64,000 nucleotides of DNA, from the NCBI RefSeq assembly GCF_900107775.1, contig NZ_FNRF01000002.1:437129-501128 (forward strand), written 5' to 3'. Shown one piece after another: positions 33,089 through 42,801 of the stretch. The DNA is from Xylanibacter ruminicola (GTDB taxonomy: Bacteria > Bacteroidota > Bacteroidia > Bacteroidales > Bacteroidaceae). Position 1 is the first letter of the stretch. Each line of letters starts with the position of its first letter. Made by a program: the position numbers and the translations under genes. The notes beneath the pieces were generated by a model. The model made no database searches and was not told the origin of the DNA. It worked only from the letters and a program-made list of their open reading frames with translations.

Positions 33089-33797
33089 CGGCTTCGAGAT
33101 TATCGATATCCAGAATACGCAGCTCTAAAGCACGTACCACCAGACGGGTGGCGTTAATACCGCTGGCACCCTCGGGGAACAGCTTCTGAATCAACTCGTT
33201 CTGACGCTTTTCCAGGCTCTTCACACCAAAAGGCATGCCACGCAGGTTTGTTATCTGCTCCTTTGTAAAACCTAAGGCCAGATGGCGCAGGAATCGCTCG
33301 TCGTACTCATCTATCTCGTAGTTTACCAGGGCCTCCTGCTTAACCAGTTCGCCACTAACAGCACGCTTAAAGCGCTCTACAATCTTTTCGAGGATAGGCT
33401 CGTTGAACACCAGCTGCTTGCCATCCATTACGGCCGATACATCGCGACGTGTGAGCAGCTCGCCTGTCTTCAGGATGATACCATCGGCACCGGCATCAAG
33501 CACATCTACCCACAGCTTCTCGTTCAGTATCTCACCTGTAAATATCAGCACCTTTACATCGGGATGCACCTCCTTGGTGTGACGGCAGATCTCTACACCT
33601 ACGGTAGTAGAACCACCCAGTCCCAAATCAAGCAGCACCAGGTCGGGCTTCTGCTGCTTGATCAGGCGCCAATAGGCCTGCTCGTTCTCGGCTGTTCCAA
33701 TCACTTCGGCCTCGGGAATATCACTCTTCACGATGCCAAGGGTGCCCTTAAGCTCCAGGGGCACATCTTCTACTATTATTACTTTGAAGTTTTCCAT
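33078..33797 (-). CDS. Response regulator
   Basis: The 239-residue protein starts at ATG 33797, which gives a clean receiver domain (MENFKVIIVEDVPLELKG) and overlaps the kinase end by 19 nt. The receiver has the acidic pair ED, the phospho-acceptor in LVLLDLGLGG, Thr in LIFTGE and Lys in IILKTGE. The C-terminal 110 residues are helical (FLRHLALGFTKEQITNLRG, NELIQKLFP); this is compatible with a LuxR-like helix-turn-helix but divergent. It acts with the adjacent kinase. Confidence 0.85.
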   Translation of the reverse strand: MENFKVIIVEDVPLELKGTLGIVKSDIPEAEVIGTAENEQAYWRLIKQQKPDLVLLDLGLGGSTTVGVEICRHTKEVHPDVKVLIFTGEILNEKLWVDVLDAGADGIILKTGELLTRRDVSAVMDGKQLVFNEPILEKIVERFKRAVSGELVKQEALVNYEIDEYDERFLRHLALGFTKEQITNLRGMPFGVKSLEKRQNELIQKLFPEGASGINATRLVVRALELRILDIDNLEADEE

Positions 33798-36700
33798 ACG
33801 CTTGGTAATGTTATAATCATATTTGTTGTATTGTCTTGTATAGTGGCATAGATACCGCAGCCACGGCGGTTGGTTGCCTCGCCTAAATCGCGTACTATCT
33901 GGCGGCACAGCAGGTAAGGCAGATGATCCTTCGAGGGCGTGAACAGATCGGCAGCCTGACTCTCGGTAAGCTTGAGTTGAGGCATGGGCACACGCACCTC
34001 GATATAACCGCCATCGCGTGGCGTATATTCGGGCTGCAGCTTGGCATCGGCCTGTTTGCGCAGGATATCAAAGAGATAGCGCACCAAGGTTTCGTCGCCC
34101 AGAATACTATGATGCAACGGCTTGAGATGCAAGCGGGTGCGCTCGGTTTGGCGTAAGGCCTGCTGCGACAGAACACCGTAAAGCTCACGGTAATAGGTGG
34201 TTACCTCGCCTAACGATTCCATGTCGCCCGTATCAAGCAACTGCTGGATGCGCGAGGGATAGTACATGGTTTCGTGCTTAAGAGCCGACAAGCAGTTGTC
34301 GAGTACGGCATTCGATACATGCAGGTTGCTATCGTCAAGCTCGGCACGGCGCAACTCATCGTCGAGCAGTTCCAGATCGGTAATACGTTGCTGCTCGCGT
34401 ACAAACCTATCATATAAGCGGTGACGGTAATACAACAGGTAATAGGCGGGCACAATGGATATCATCAGCAGTATCAGCAGGATGATAGCTATCGTTTTGT
34501 TGGTTTGCGACTGCTGCATGTTACGACAGTAATCGCCCAACGTATTATCGGCCGACATCTCCTTAAACAGCTGCGTGTAGATGCGGTTGTTGTAGCTATA
34601 AAGCTGCCACTCATGTAGTGCCAGAGCTGCCACTGCACTCTCGTTACGGATGTCGAGAATAATATGATAGTTGGTGTTGAGGCTATCGTGGAACCACTTG
34701 ATTTCGGGTGGCATAAGCGACGGGTTTCCCATCTGGCGCATCAGGTATCGACCGTGTGGCACTTGCTGACGGTAATGCTGGTTCAGGTAGTATCTACAGG
34801 TATCGGCAAAGCGCAGTGTACGCTCGTAGTTGCCGTTGATATTACTGAAATAGGCCGAGTCGGAATAGATACTGGCCATACCCAGGGCGTCAATCTCGGG
34901 CTGCTGCGCCAGCATCTGCATAGGTAGCATAGACAGTAGCACAATAATCAAACGGGCAACGCCACGTGGCAGTCTGAAGAACAAGCGTGAGCCCTTGCCT
35001 AGGCTGCTGGTAGCACCAATCTGACACACAGAGAATATCTGACTGATCTTGCGATACTTCTCGATGATACCCTTACAGTTAAGCAATCCAAAGCCATGAC
35101 CTTCAACAATCTTATGATCAAATAGGTGATCGAGCTGCTCCTGAGTCATCCCCATACCGGTATCCTCAACAGCTATCTCAACATAATCATTGGTCTGTGT
35201 GGCTGATACATTCACCCTACCCTCTCGGTCGGTAAACTTGCGGGCGTTATCGGCCAGGGTGTTCAGCATAAACAGCGTCAGCACGCGGTCGGCCTTTACA
35301 ACGGCCTCTGTGGGCTCTACGTTCAGTTCTACGCCCTTCATCTGGAACGAGGTACGTCCCTTAAGCAGCACATCAAACAAAGGCTGTAACGGGAAACTCT
35401 CGATGTGCAGACTGAGTTCGCCCTGGCGTAGCTGTATCCAGTACGTCAGCACATCGTTGTAAGAGTTAATCTGATTGATGAGCTCACGGATATAAGTTAA
35501 TCGTTCCTGGCGGTTAGAACTATCAGTTTCCAGCCTAGAAACCTCGTGGATGATGCGATCGATGAATGGTGTGGTATTGCATACCAACGACACCTTGGCA
35601 CGCTGCTCCAGGTTGCGGCGCTCGTTGTTCTCAACCTGCAACAGCTGGGCGGCCAGTTGCTCGTTCTTTTGCTCAAACAGGTTATCGGGCTCATCAGGCT
35701 GCGATTTCTTCTTGTTCAGGTAGTTAAACAGCCACAACGAGAATAACAGCAGGATGATGGCCGCTACAACGAGTATGAGCATCAGGTTAAGCTGTGTAAG
35801 CTGTCGTTCGTACTGGTAGGCACGGGCCTCAAGCTGACGGTCCTGACGGGTAGTTTCCTGCAGGTCGAGGTACAAATTGCGGTTCTCGTCGCTCTGCTGC
35901 TTATCATCAATGGCAGCGTAAGCCACACTGAGCTGTTCGCGGATAGATGCCACCAGATCGGGTGCCTGATTAATGATGGAATCCGACAAGGCCTGCTCCA
36001 GATTAAAGAGTGCCGAACGGTAGTCGCCTATCTGTCGGAAACATGAAGCCAGCGTACGGTAAGCACCTGCTATCTGATACACATCGCCATAGCGCTCAAA
36101 GATATTCAAGGCGTTCTCGGCCAGGAAGCCTGGCAGTACCTCCTCTTCTATCCCTAAGGGATTGATAAACTTGAAAGCTGGCAGGTTATCGTCGATCAGT
36201 TGACGGCGATAAACGGGGTCCATCAGATGCTCCGACAGTGCCTCAAGGGCGTTGGCAGCGAAATAAGGATAATCGCCTTTACGCGCTGTGAGGAAGCAGC
36301 GCATCAGCTTGTCGAACTCATTTTGGTTAATCTCCTGTTGGGTTCCCTGCGTGATAATTCCGCCAGCACCGATGTTATACAGGTAGTTGAGGTATTGTGC
36401 TGTATCGCGCTGTACTTCTTCGGGATTGATGGCATTAAGCGCATCAATCGACTGTTGCTCGAGTCCTACATAATAATAGTAGGTGGAGTTAACGATGGCA
36501 TATTCGGTTTCGGCATACAGTAGCAGACGTTCGTCGCGCTCGGTAAGTTGGTTGCGCTCTTCGTTAATACGCTGCATGGTACGGTCGGCCATCTCACGGT
36601 ACTCGTGGAAAGCACGGTTGTTGGAACGGCGCTGACAAAGGCGCATCTGCTGAACGTAAGCTATCAGGTGCTGCAGCTGGTTATCGGTTGTTTCGATAAC

Positions 36701-36958
36701 ATCATTCAATTGCTGTTCGGCATCATTGTAACGCATACGTACAATGTTGACGAAAGCCATATTGTTGAGAGCCTCTGCACGTCCAGCAGGATAGTTGGCT
36801 GCCAGTTCGTACGAACGGCGTGCAATGGCTTCGGTAGAGTCGAGATTACGATAGTGATAGGCATAGGATTGAGAATTCAGCTTGTCGACCGCTTGCCTAT
36901 CAGGGCGTGCACAAGCTGAGATCAAGATGGTTGATAATATGAATAGCCAGAATTTCAT
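33779..36958 (-). CDS. DUF5112/DUF5113 sensor kinase, double-length
   Basis: This 1059-residue sensor begins with a signal peptide and lipobox-like SAC. TPR-rich DUF5112 (about 20-400), a membrane helix (about 405-425), and a kinase core with the ATP-lid elements NTLADNARKFTDREG, EDTGMGMTQEQL and GHGFGLLNCKGIIEKY follow. A second signal-like segment at about 665-685 opens a DUF5113 sensor half with another helix and a degenerate kinase core (ALKHETMYYPSRI, weak ATP motifs). Two sensor-kinase units are thus joined in one chain. It sits in an operon with a response regulator and a membrane protein. Confidence 0.85.
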   Translation of the reverse strand: MKFWLFILSTILISACARPDRQAVDKLNSQSYAYHYRNLDSTEAIARRSYELAANYPAGRAEALNNMAFVNIVRMRYNDAEQQLNDVIETTDNQLQHLIAYVQQMRLCQRRSNNRAFHEYREMADRTMQRINEERNQLTERDERLLLYAETEYAIVNSTYYYYVGLEQQSIDALNAINPEEVQRDTAQYLNYLYNIGAGGIITQGTQQEINQNEFDKLMRCFLTARKGDYPYFAANALEALSEHLMDPVYRRQLIDDNLPAFKFINPLGIEEEVLPGFLAENALNIFERYGDVYQIAGAYRTLASCFRQIGDYRSALFNLEQALSDSIINQAPDLVASIREQLSVAYAAIDDKQQSDENRNLYLDLQETTRQDRQLEARAYQYERQLTQLNLMLILVVAAIILLLFSLWLFNYLNKKKSQPDEPDNLFEQKNEQLAAQLLQVENNERRNLEQRAKVSLVCNTTPFIDRIIHEVSRLETDSSNRQERLTYIRELINQINSYNDVLTYWIQLRQGELSLHIESFPLQPLFDVLLKGRTSFQMKGVELNVEPTEAVVKADRVLTLFMLNTLADNARKFTDREGRVNVSATQTNDYVEIAVEDTGMGMTQEQLDHLFDHKIVEGHGFGLLNCKGIIEKYRKISQIFSVCQIGATSSLGKGSRLFFRLPRGVARLIIVLLSMLPMQMLAQQPEIDALGMASIYSDSAYFSNINGNYERTLRFADTCRYYLNQHYRQQVPHGRYLMRQMGNPSLMPPEIKWFHDSLNTNYHIILDIRNESAVAALALHEWQLYSYNNRIYTQLFKEMSADNTLGDYCRNMQQSQTNKTIAIILLILLMISIVPAYYLLYYRHRLYDRFVREQQRITDLELLDDELRRAELDDSNLHVSNAVLDNCLSALKHETMYYPSRIQQLLDTGDMESLGEVTTYYRELYGVLSQQALRQTERTRLHLKPLHHSILGDETLVRYLFDILRKQADAKLQPEYTPRDGGYIEVRVPMPQLKLTESQAADLFTPSKDHLPYLLCRQIVRDLGEATNRRGCGIYATIQDNTTNMIITLPSVWKTSK

Positions 36959-36965
36959 GTTAGTT

Positions 36966-37010
36966 AAAAAACGAATCCCCCTCGCTCACCATTTTAGGAG
37001 CGAGAGGGAT
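36966..37010 (-). terminator. Terminator of the kdgK-eda unit
   Basis: A 13-position stem (36975-36987 with 36998-37010, one mismatch) is followed on the minus strand by GTTTTTT. Confidence 0.82.
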
Positions 37011-37019
37011 GATATTGTA

Positions 37020-37688
37020 TTAAGCACGAGCCTTGGCGATGTAACCGAGTGCTTCTTTGCACTTATCGGTAACATACTGCCAGTCGCCGGCCTTAACCTT
37101 ATCGCTTGGGAAGAGCTTTGAACCCATACCAACGCAGTAAACACCAGCCTTGAACCACTTAGTGAGGTTCTCCTCCTCAGGAGCAACACCACCAGTAACC
37201 ATGATCTTTGACCAAGGCATTGGAGCCTTCAGACCTTTTACCATGTTAGGACCTACTACATCGCCAGGGAATACCTTTGTGAGGTCGCAACCCAGCTCCT
37301 GAGCCTTACCAATCTCGCTAACGGTCATACAGCCTGGGCAGTATGGAACCAAACGACGATTACATACAGGCGCAATCTCGGGGTTGAACAGAGGACCTAC
37401 AACGAAGCAGGCACCCAGCTGCAGGTACATAGCTGCTGTAGGGGCATCAACAACAGAACCGATACCCAGAGCCAGCTCAGGGCACTCCTTATCGGCCCAC
37501 TTTACCAGCTCGCCAAATACCTCCTGAGCAAAGTCGCCACGGTTGGTGAATTCGAAAGCACGAACACCACCCTCGTAGCAAGCCTTTACTACATTCTTAC
37601 AAACTTCGACGTCCTTATTATAGAAAACAGGAACCATAGGTGCGGCGGCAATCTTTGCCATCACCTGCAATTTATCAAACTTTGCCAT
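37020..37688 (-). CDS. eda: KDPG/KHG aldolase
   Basis: The 222-residue class I aldolase cleaves 2-keto-3-deoxy-6-phosphogluconate to pyruvate and glyceraldehyde 3-phosphate. It has the substrate Glu in [12 protein letters not shown], the PGCMTVSE loop and the Schiff-base region LTKVFPGD, and ends the barrel with [14 protein letters not shown] 37688 was preferred to an in-frame TTG three codons upstream. It lies 30 nt downstream of kdgK in the same unit and is followed by a terminator. The last step of the hexuronate route encoded here. Confidence 0.94.
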   Translation of the reverse strand: MAKFDKLQVMAKIAAAPMVPVFYNKDVEVCKNVVKACYEGGVRAFEFTNRGDFAQEVFGELVKWADKECPELALGIGSVVDAPTAAMYLQLGACFVVGPLFNPEIAPVCNRRLVPYCPGCMTVSEIGKAQELGCDLTKVFPGDVVGPNMVKGLKAPMPWSKIMVTGGVAPEEENLTKWFKAGVYCVGMGSKLFPSDKVKAGDWQYVTDKCKEALGYIAKARA

Positions 37689-37718
37689 AATTGTCAATCT
37701 TCAATTTTCAATGATCAA

Positions 37719-38741
37719 TTAACGCTGTACACGTCCATTGGCATTACCTCCAGCCAGACTCTCAACCTCATCAACAGATACCAGGTTAAAGTCGCCATTG
37801 ATAGTGTGCTTCAGAGCCGAAGCAGCAACAGCAAACTCGAGAGCCTCGCCCTGGGTAGCCTTGGTGAGCAGACCATGAATCAAACCACCAGAGAAAGAGT
37901 CGCCACCACCAACACGGTCGATGATAGGATTAATCTCATAGCGCTTGCTCTGGTAGAACTCCTTACCATTATAGATAAGAGCCTTCCAACCATTGAAGGT
38001 TGCGCTGTAGCTCTCGCGGAGTGTAGAAACAACGTACTTGAAACCAAACTCCTGCATCATCTGCTTGAAGATGCCCTCGTAACCGGCTGCATCGGTCTGA
38101 CCACCCTCTACATCAGCATCGGGCTTGAATCCGAGACAAAGCTCTGCATCCTCTTCGTTACCAATACAAACATCAACATATTTCATCAATGGGCGCATGA
38201 TTGAAATAGCCTTCTCGCTGGTCCACAGCTTCTTACGGAAGTTCAGGTCAACTGATACAGTTACACCATGGCGCTTTGCAGCCTCACAAGCCAACTTGGT
38301 GAGCTCGGCAGCCTTGTCGCTGATAGCTGGGGTGATACCACTCCAGTGGAACCAGGCAGCACCCTCCATGATAGCGTCGAAATCGAAATCAGAAGGATCA
38401 GCCTCGGCGATTGATGAATGAGCACGGTCGTAAATAACCTTTGATGGACGCATTGAAGCACCTGTCTCAGCATAGTACAAACCTACACGGTCGCCACCAC
38501 GAGCAACGAACTGGGTGTTTACACCATAACGACGAAGTGCGTTAACTGCAATCTGTCCGATTTCGTGCTTGGGCAACTTAGATACGAAGTAAGCCTCGTG
38601 ACCGTAGTTAGCCACTGAGATTGCTACGTTAGCCTCACCACCACCAGGGATGATGCGGAATGACTCACTCTGAATGAAACGGTCGTTGCCCTGAGGCGAG
38701 AGGCGAAGCATAATCTCGCCCAAAGTTACAATTTTTGCCAT
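37719..38741 (-). CDS. kdgK: 2-keto-3-deoxygluconate kinase
   Basis: The 340-residue PfkB-family kinase carries the two family signatures, GGGEANVAISVANYG near the N-terminus and DRVGGGDSFSGGLIHG (catalytic Asp) near residue 275. With eda downstream and uxaA across the divergent promoter region, phosphorylation of KDG to KDPG is the natural assignment. Transcribed from 38796-38826, with LacI-type operator candidates close by. Confidence 0.92.
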   Translation of the reverse strand: MAKIVTLGEIMLRLSPQGNDRFIQSESFRIIPGGGEANVAISVANYGHEAYFVSKLPKHEIGQIAVNALRRYGVNTQFVARGGDRVGLYYAETGASMRPSKVIYDRAHSSIAEADPSDFDFDAIMEGAAWFHWSGITPAISDKAAELTKLACEAAKRHGVTVSVDLNFRKKLWTSEKAISIMRPLMKYVDVCIGNEEDAELCLGFKPDADVEGGQTDAAGYEGIFKQMMQEFGFKYVVSTLRESYSATFNGWKALIYNGKEFYQSKRYEINPIIDRVGGGDSFSGGLIHGLLTKATQGEALEFAVAASALKHTINGDFNLVSVDEVESLAGGNANGRVQR

Positions 38742-38795
38742 TGCTTTGTTTGATTTTTTTGATATATTTTCAACTTATTTTGTTCGTTTGTGAGG

Positions 38796-38826
38796 CAAAG
38801 ATAGGAAGTTTTTTTGAGCCACGCAA
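38796..38826 (-). promoter_or_regulatory. Promoter of kdgK-eda
   Basis: On the minus strand, TTG (38824-38826) and TATCTTTG (38796-38803) are 20 nt apart. Confidence 0.78.
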
Positions 38827-38827
38827 A

Positions 38828-38852
38828 TTTTTAGCAGGTTTTGTGCTAAAAA
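38828..38852. promoter_or_regulatory. Palindrome next to the kdgK promoter
   Basis: TTTTTAGCA and TGCTAAAAA form a perfect 9-bp inverted repeat with a 7-nt centre, directly upstream of the kdgK -33 box. It may be a second operator. Confidence 0.4.
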
Positions 38853-38858
38853 ACTTAC

Positions 38859-38870
38859 GGAAACGATTTC
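38859..38870. promoter_or_regulatory. LacI-family operator
   Basis: GGAAACGATTTC fits the LacI-family consensus GNAANCGNTTNC at every fixed position. It lies midway between the two divergent promoters, next to a gene for a LacI-type regulator. Confidence 0.65.
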
Positions 38871-38894
38871 GAAGCAAATAAATGACTAAGAAAT

Positions 38895-38924
38895 TTGGAA
38901 AATCAGAAAATATTTGTACCTTTG
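38895..38924 (+). promoter_or_regulatory. Promoter of the lacI-type regulator and uxaA
   Basis: TTG (38895-38897) and TACCTTTG (38917-38924) have a 19-nt spacer, 18 nt before the ATG at 38942. Confidence 0.75.
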
Positions 38925-38941
38925 CACAAAAATCTGAGATT

Positions 38942-40010
38942 ATGGCAAAGGAGAATATTACGATTAAGGATATTGCTGCACGCGCAGGAGTGTCGACGGG
39001 TACCGTTGACCGTGTGCTTCACAATCGTCCTAATGTGTCTAAAGCTGCATTGGAAAAGGTAAACAAAGCCCTGGAGGAAATGGACTACCGTCCCAATATG
39101 TACGCCTCGGCTTTGGCATATAATAAGGAATATACGTTTTATTGTGTATTGCCTAAACACGAACAGGAAGCTTACTGGGATGAAATCGAAGAAGGTGCTA
39201 TGGCATGTACAGAATTCCGTCGTGATTTTGGTATCAAACTTAAGTTCATCTACTATGAGCGTTTCAACCCACCAGCATTTACCAAAATGGTTCGCGAGTT
39301 GTTCACCGCCAAGATTGATGGTGTGATCATCGTGCCCGCTACGCTGGAGCAGACAGCCCGTTTTACTGAGAAACTAATCGAGAGAAATATCCCTTATGTG
39401 CTGCTCGACTCGTATATGCCTGATTTGAAACCATTGTCGTTCTTCGGTCAGGATTCGTTTGCCAGTGGCTATTTCGCAGCTAAGATGCTGATGCTGATTG
39501 CCAATAAGGAAAAGGAAATTGCTCTGATGAAGCAGACACGCGATGGTATCGTAGGTTCAAAGCAGCAGGCTAACCGTGAGACTGGGTTCCGCCATTATTA
39601 TGGTAGATCATTTCCCTCAGATTAAGATTACCGAGGTAGACCTTCCTTTGGACGAGGATCACAAGGATTACGATGGTATTCTGGAGAAGTTCTTCTCTAC
39701 CCACCCTCACGTACATCATTGTATTACCTTTAATTCAAAAGCTCACATTGTTGGTGAGTTCCTGCAGAAGAGTAATCGTCGTAATGTACAGATTATGGGA
39801 TACGATATGGTGGCTAAGAACGAGGAGTGTGTACGTAAAGGCAGCATTTCGTTCCTGATTGCCCAGCATGCTTACCAGCAGGGATATGCTAGTGTTGATG
39901 CACTGTTTAACGCCATCGTGATGAAGCGTGCCGTGAATCCCGTGAATTACATGCCTATCGAGATTCTGACCAAGGAAAACGTAGATTTCTATCGTAGAAC
40001 AGCAATATAA
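38942..40010 (+). pseudogene. LacI-family regulator, interrupted by a one-base frameshift
   Basis: The first frame (to 39625) has the LacI helix-turn-helix (ITIKDIAARAGVSTGTVDRV) and most of the sugar-binding domain. The second (39576-40010) holds the remaining C-terminal lobe. Joining them needs removal of one T in CCATTATTATGG at about 39593-39602, which restores FRHYMVDHFPQ. The joined protein is about 355 residues, the usual length. It may be a true mutation or a sequencing error. Position between kdgK-eda and uxaA makes it the likely repressor of hexuronate use. Confidence 0.88.
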
Positions 40011-40036
40011 ACTAAAACAAAACAGTAAATAAAAGA

Positions 40037-41530
40037 ATGGAACAAGCTACATTTTTGAAGATTAACCCTGCCGATTCGGTAGTGGTTTGTTTGCAGCCCA
40101 AAAAGAAAGGAGAGATTATTGAAGTAGATGGTAAGCAGATTACCGTGAATCAGGATACACCAGCAGGCCATAAGGTACTGATTAAGAATGTGACAGCTGG
40201 TGCCGACATTATCAAATATGGCTATCCTATCGGTCATGCTATGCAGGATTTGAAGGCAGGCGATTGGGTGAACGAGAATAATCTGAAGACCAATCTGGCT
40301 GGTACTCTCGAGTATACATATAATCCTGTAAACGAGAAACTTAATATCAAGAACGACAACCGTAGCTTTAAAGGCTATGTACGTAAGAACGGCGACGTGG
40401 GTATCCGTAATGAGATTTGGATTGTGCCCACTGTTGGTTGCGTAAATGGTATTGCCGAACGCCTGGTTAAGGAGTTGAAGAAAGAAACCAACGAGCAGGG
40501 TGTGGATGCTATCTATGCCTGGCATCATAACTATGGTTGTTCGCAATTGTCGGAGGATCATGAGAATACCCGTAAGGTGCTGCGTGATATCTGTCTGCAC
40601 CCCAATGCCGGTGCCGTATTGGTGCTGAGCTTAGGTTGTGAGAACAATCAGCCCGAGGACTTCATGAAGATGCTGGGCGATTATGATAAAGATCGCATCA
40701 AGCTGCTGGTAACTCAGCGTGTTGACGATGAGATGGAGGCTGGTATGGAGATGCTGCGTGAGCTGTATCAGTTGGCAAGCAAGGATGTTCGTACCGAAGT
40801 ACCTGTTAGCAAACTGCGTGTTGGATTGAAGTGTGGTGGTTCAGATGGATTCTCTGGTATCACTGCTAATCCATTGGTTGGCGAATTCTCTGACTGGTTG
40901 GTTGCTCAGGGCGGAACATCAGTATTGACCGAGGTGCCCGAGATGTTTGGCGCTGAAACCATCCTGATGAACCGTTGCACTACCGAAGAGCTGTTTAACC
41001 AGACAGTATCTATGATTAATAACTTCAAGAACTATTTCCTGTCGCATGGTGAGCCTGTTGGCGAGAACCCAAGTCCTGGCAACAAGGCTGGTGGTATCTC
41101 TACCCTCGAGGATAAGGCACTGGGATGCACACAGAAGTGTGGTAAGGCCCCTGTAAGCGGTGTGATGGAATATGGCGACAGACTGCAGAACCCAGGTTTG
41201 AATCTGCTTTCGGCACCTGGTAATGATTTGGTTGCAGCTACTGCCCTCGCCTCTTGTGGTTGTCACTTGGTATTGTTTACTACTGGTCGTGGTACGCCAT
41301 TCGGCACCTTTGTACCAACCATGAAGATTGCCACCAATCCTGATCTGGCATCGCGCAAGAAGAACTGGATCGACTTCTCGGCTGGTCAGCTGATCGAGGG
41401 TCGTACCATGCAAGAATTGGTACCTGAGTTTATCGATAAGGTATTGGCTGTTGCCAGTGGCGAGAAAGCCAAGAACGAAGAGAACGATTATCGTGAAATA
41501 TCAATCTTTAAAAACGGTGTAACACTGTGA
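40037..41530 (+). CDS. uxaA: Altronate dehydratase
   Basis: The 497-residue UxaA has an N-terminal SAF domain (about 1-100) and a C-terminal dehydratase domain with GYVRKNGDVGIRNE, HNYGCSQL, GCENNQ, KCGGSDGFSGITANP and the cysteine-rich TQKCGKAPV. It converts D-altronate to 2-keto-3-deoxygluconate, feeding KdgK and Eda across the divergent region. It follows the regulator by 26 nt without its own promoter, and overlaps the transporter gene by 4 nt. Tagaturonate reductase and isomerase genes are not in the window. Confidence 0.93.
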   Translation: MEQATFLKINPADSVVVCLQPKKKGEIIEVDGKQITVNQDTPAGHKVLIKNVTAGADIIKYGYPIGHAMQDLKAGDWVNENNLKTNLAGTLEYTYNPVNEKLNIKNDNRSFKGYVRKNGDVGIRNEIWIVPTVGCVNGIAERLVKELKKETNEQGVDAIYAWHHNYGCSQLSEDHENTRKVLRDICLHPNAGAVLVLSLGCENNQPEDFMKMLGDYDKDRIKLLVTQRVDDEMEAGMEMLRELYQLASKDVRTEVPVSKLRVGLKCGGSDGFSGITANPLVGEFSDWLVAQGGTSVLTEVPEMFGAETILMNRCTTEELFNQTVSMINNFKNYFLSHGEPVGENPSPGNKAGGISTLEDKALGCTQKCGKAPVSGVMEYGDRLQNPGLNLLSAPGNDLVAATALASCGCHLVLFTTGRGTPFGTFVPTMKIATNPDLASRKKNWIDFSAGQLIEGRTMQELVPEFIDKVLAVASGEKAKNEENDYREISIFKNGVTL

Positions 41531-42801
41531 AGAAAGGAATCATCGCATTATCACCTATCGTGGTGTTTATCTTATTCTACTTAGTCACCAGCATTATTGC
41601 TGGTGACTTTTACAAAATTCCCATTACTGTAGCCTTTATGATTTCGAGTATCTATGCTATTGCCGTATTTACAGGCAGACCGCTGATGCACAGAATCAAC
41701 AACTATAGTCGTGGAGCCGCCACAGAACAGATGATGCTGATGATTTGGATATTTGTGTTAGCAGGTGCTTTTGCGCATTCAGCCAAGCAGATGGGTAGTA
41801 TCGATGCTACCGTTAATCTGGCATTAAGTCTGCTACCACCCCAGATGATATTTGCGGGCATGTTTCTGGCTGCCTGCTTTATCTCGCTTTCTATCGGAAC
41901 AAGCGTGGGTACGATTGCTGCCCTGACGCCAATTGCCGTAGGTCTGGCCCAGGAAACGGGGGTCGACCAGGCTATGATGACCGCTATTATTGTGGGCGGT
42001 TCGTTCTTTGGCGATAATCTGTCGTTTATCTCCGATACCACCATTATGGCCACCCAAACGCAAGGATGCCGGCTGAGCGATAAGTTCAGGGTAAATGCAT
42101 TTATTGTGATGCCTGCTGCTTTGGTGATACTGGTTGCTTATTATTTCCTTGGTCAGGATACCATGGCTCCACAGCAGATTCCGGCTGTTGAATGGGTAAA
42201 GGTAATACCTTACTTAACAGTGCTTGTAACGGCTGTATGCGGCATGAATGTGATGGCTGTATTAACTATAGGTATTGTGCTATGTGGTATCATTGGTATA
42301 TTTACAGGGTCTTTCGACCTCTATGGATGGTTTGGCGCCATGGGCGATGGTATCATGTCGGTGGGCGAACTGATTATTGTGACGATGATGGCAGGCGGTA
42401 TGCTTGAGCTGATAAAACAGCAAGGCGGTATCGACTTTATCATTAATCAGCTTACACGTCGTGTTAGCAGTAAGCGCGGTGCTGAACTGAGTATTGCCAC
42501 ACTGGTATCGCTGGTAGATGTTTGTACTGCTAATAATACAGTTGCCATCTTGACTGTAGGCGATATAGCCAAACAAATTGGTGATCGCTATGGTGTAGAT
42601 AATAAGAAGTGTGCCTCGATATTAGACACATTCTCATGTACGGTTCAGGGGTTGATACCATATGGTGCCCAGTTGCTGATAGCTGCTGGTTTGGCATCGG
42701 TTAATCCTGTTGCCATCCTACCCTATCTTTACTACCCATTTGCACTGGGTGTTGTAGCCATTCTATCTATCTTACTGCGTTATCCCAAAAGATACTCATG
42801 A
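41527..42801 (+). CDS. NhaC-family Na+/H+ antiporter-like transporter
   Basis: The 424-residue membrane protein has 10-12 helices and NhaC signatures (GTSVGTIAALTPIAVGLA, GGSFFGDNLSFISDTTIMAT, DTFSCTVQGLIPYGAQ). It starts with GTG inside the end of uxaA. Because it is coupled to uxaA, it may import or exchange a hexuronate-related organic acid with sodium, not only Na+ for H+; that is inference from context. Confidence 0.82.
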   Translation: MKKGIIALSPIVVFILFYLVTSIIAGDFYKIPITVAFMISSIYAIAVFTGRPLMHRINNYSRGAATEQMMLMIWIFVLAGAFAHSAKQMGSIDATVNLALSLLPPQMIFAGMFLAACFISLSIGTSVGTIAALTPIAVGLAQETGVDQAMMTAIIVGGSFFGDNLSFISDTTIMATQTQGCRLSDKFRVNAFIVMPAALVILVAYYFLGQDTMAPQQIPAVEWVKVIPYLTVLVTAVCGMNVMAVLTIGIVLCGIIGIFTGSFDLYGWFGAMGDGIMSVGELIIVTMMAGGMLELIKQQGGIDFIINQLTRRVSSKRGAELSIATLVSLVDVCTANNTVAILTVGDIAKQIGDRYGVDNKKCASILDTFSCTVQGLIPYGAQLLIAAGLASVNPVAILPYLYYPFALGVVAILSILLRYPKRYS

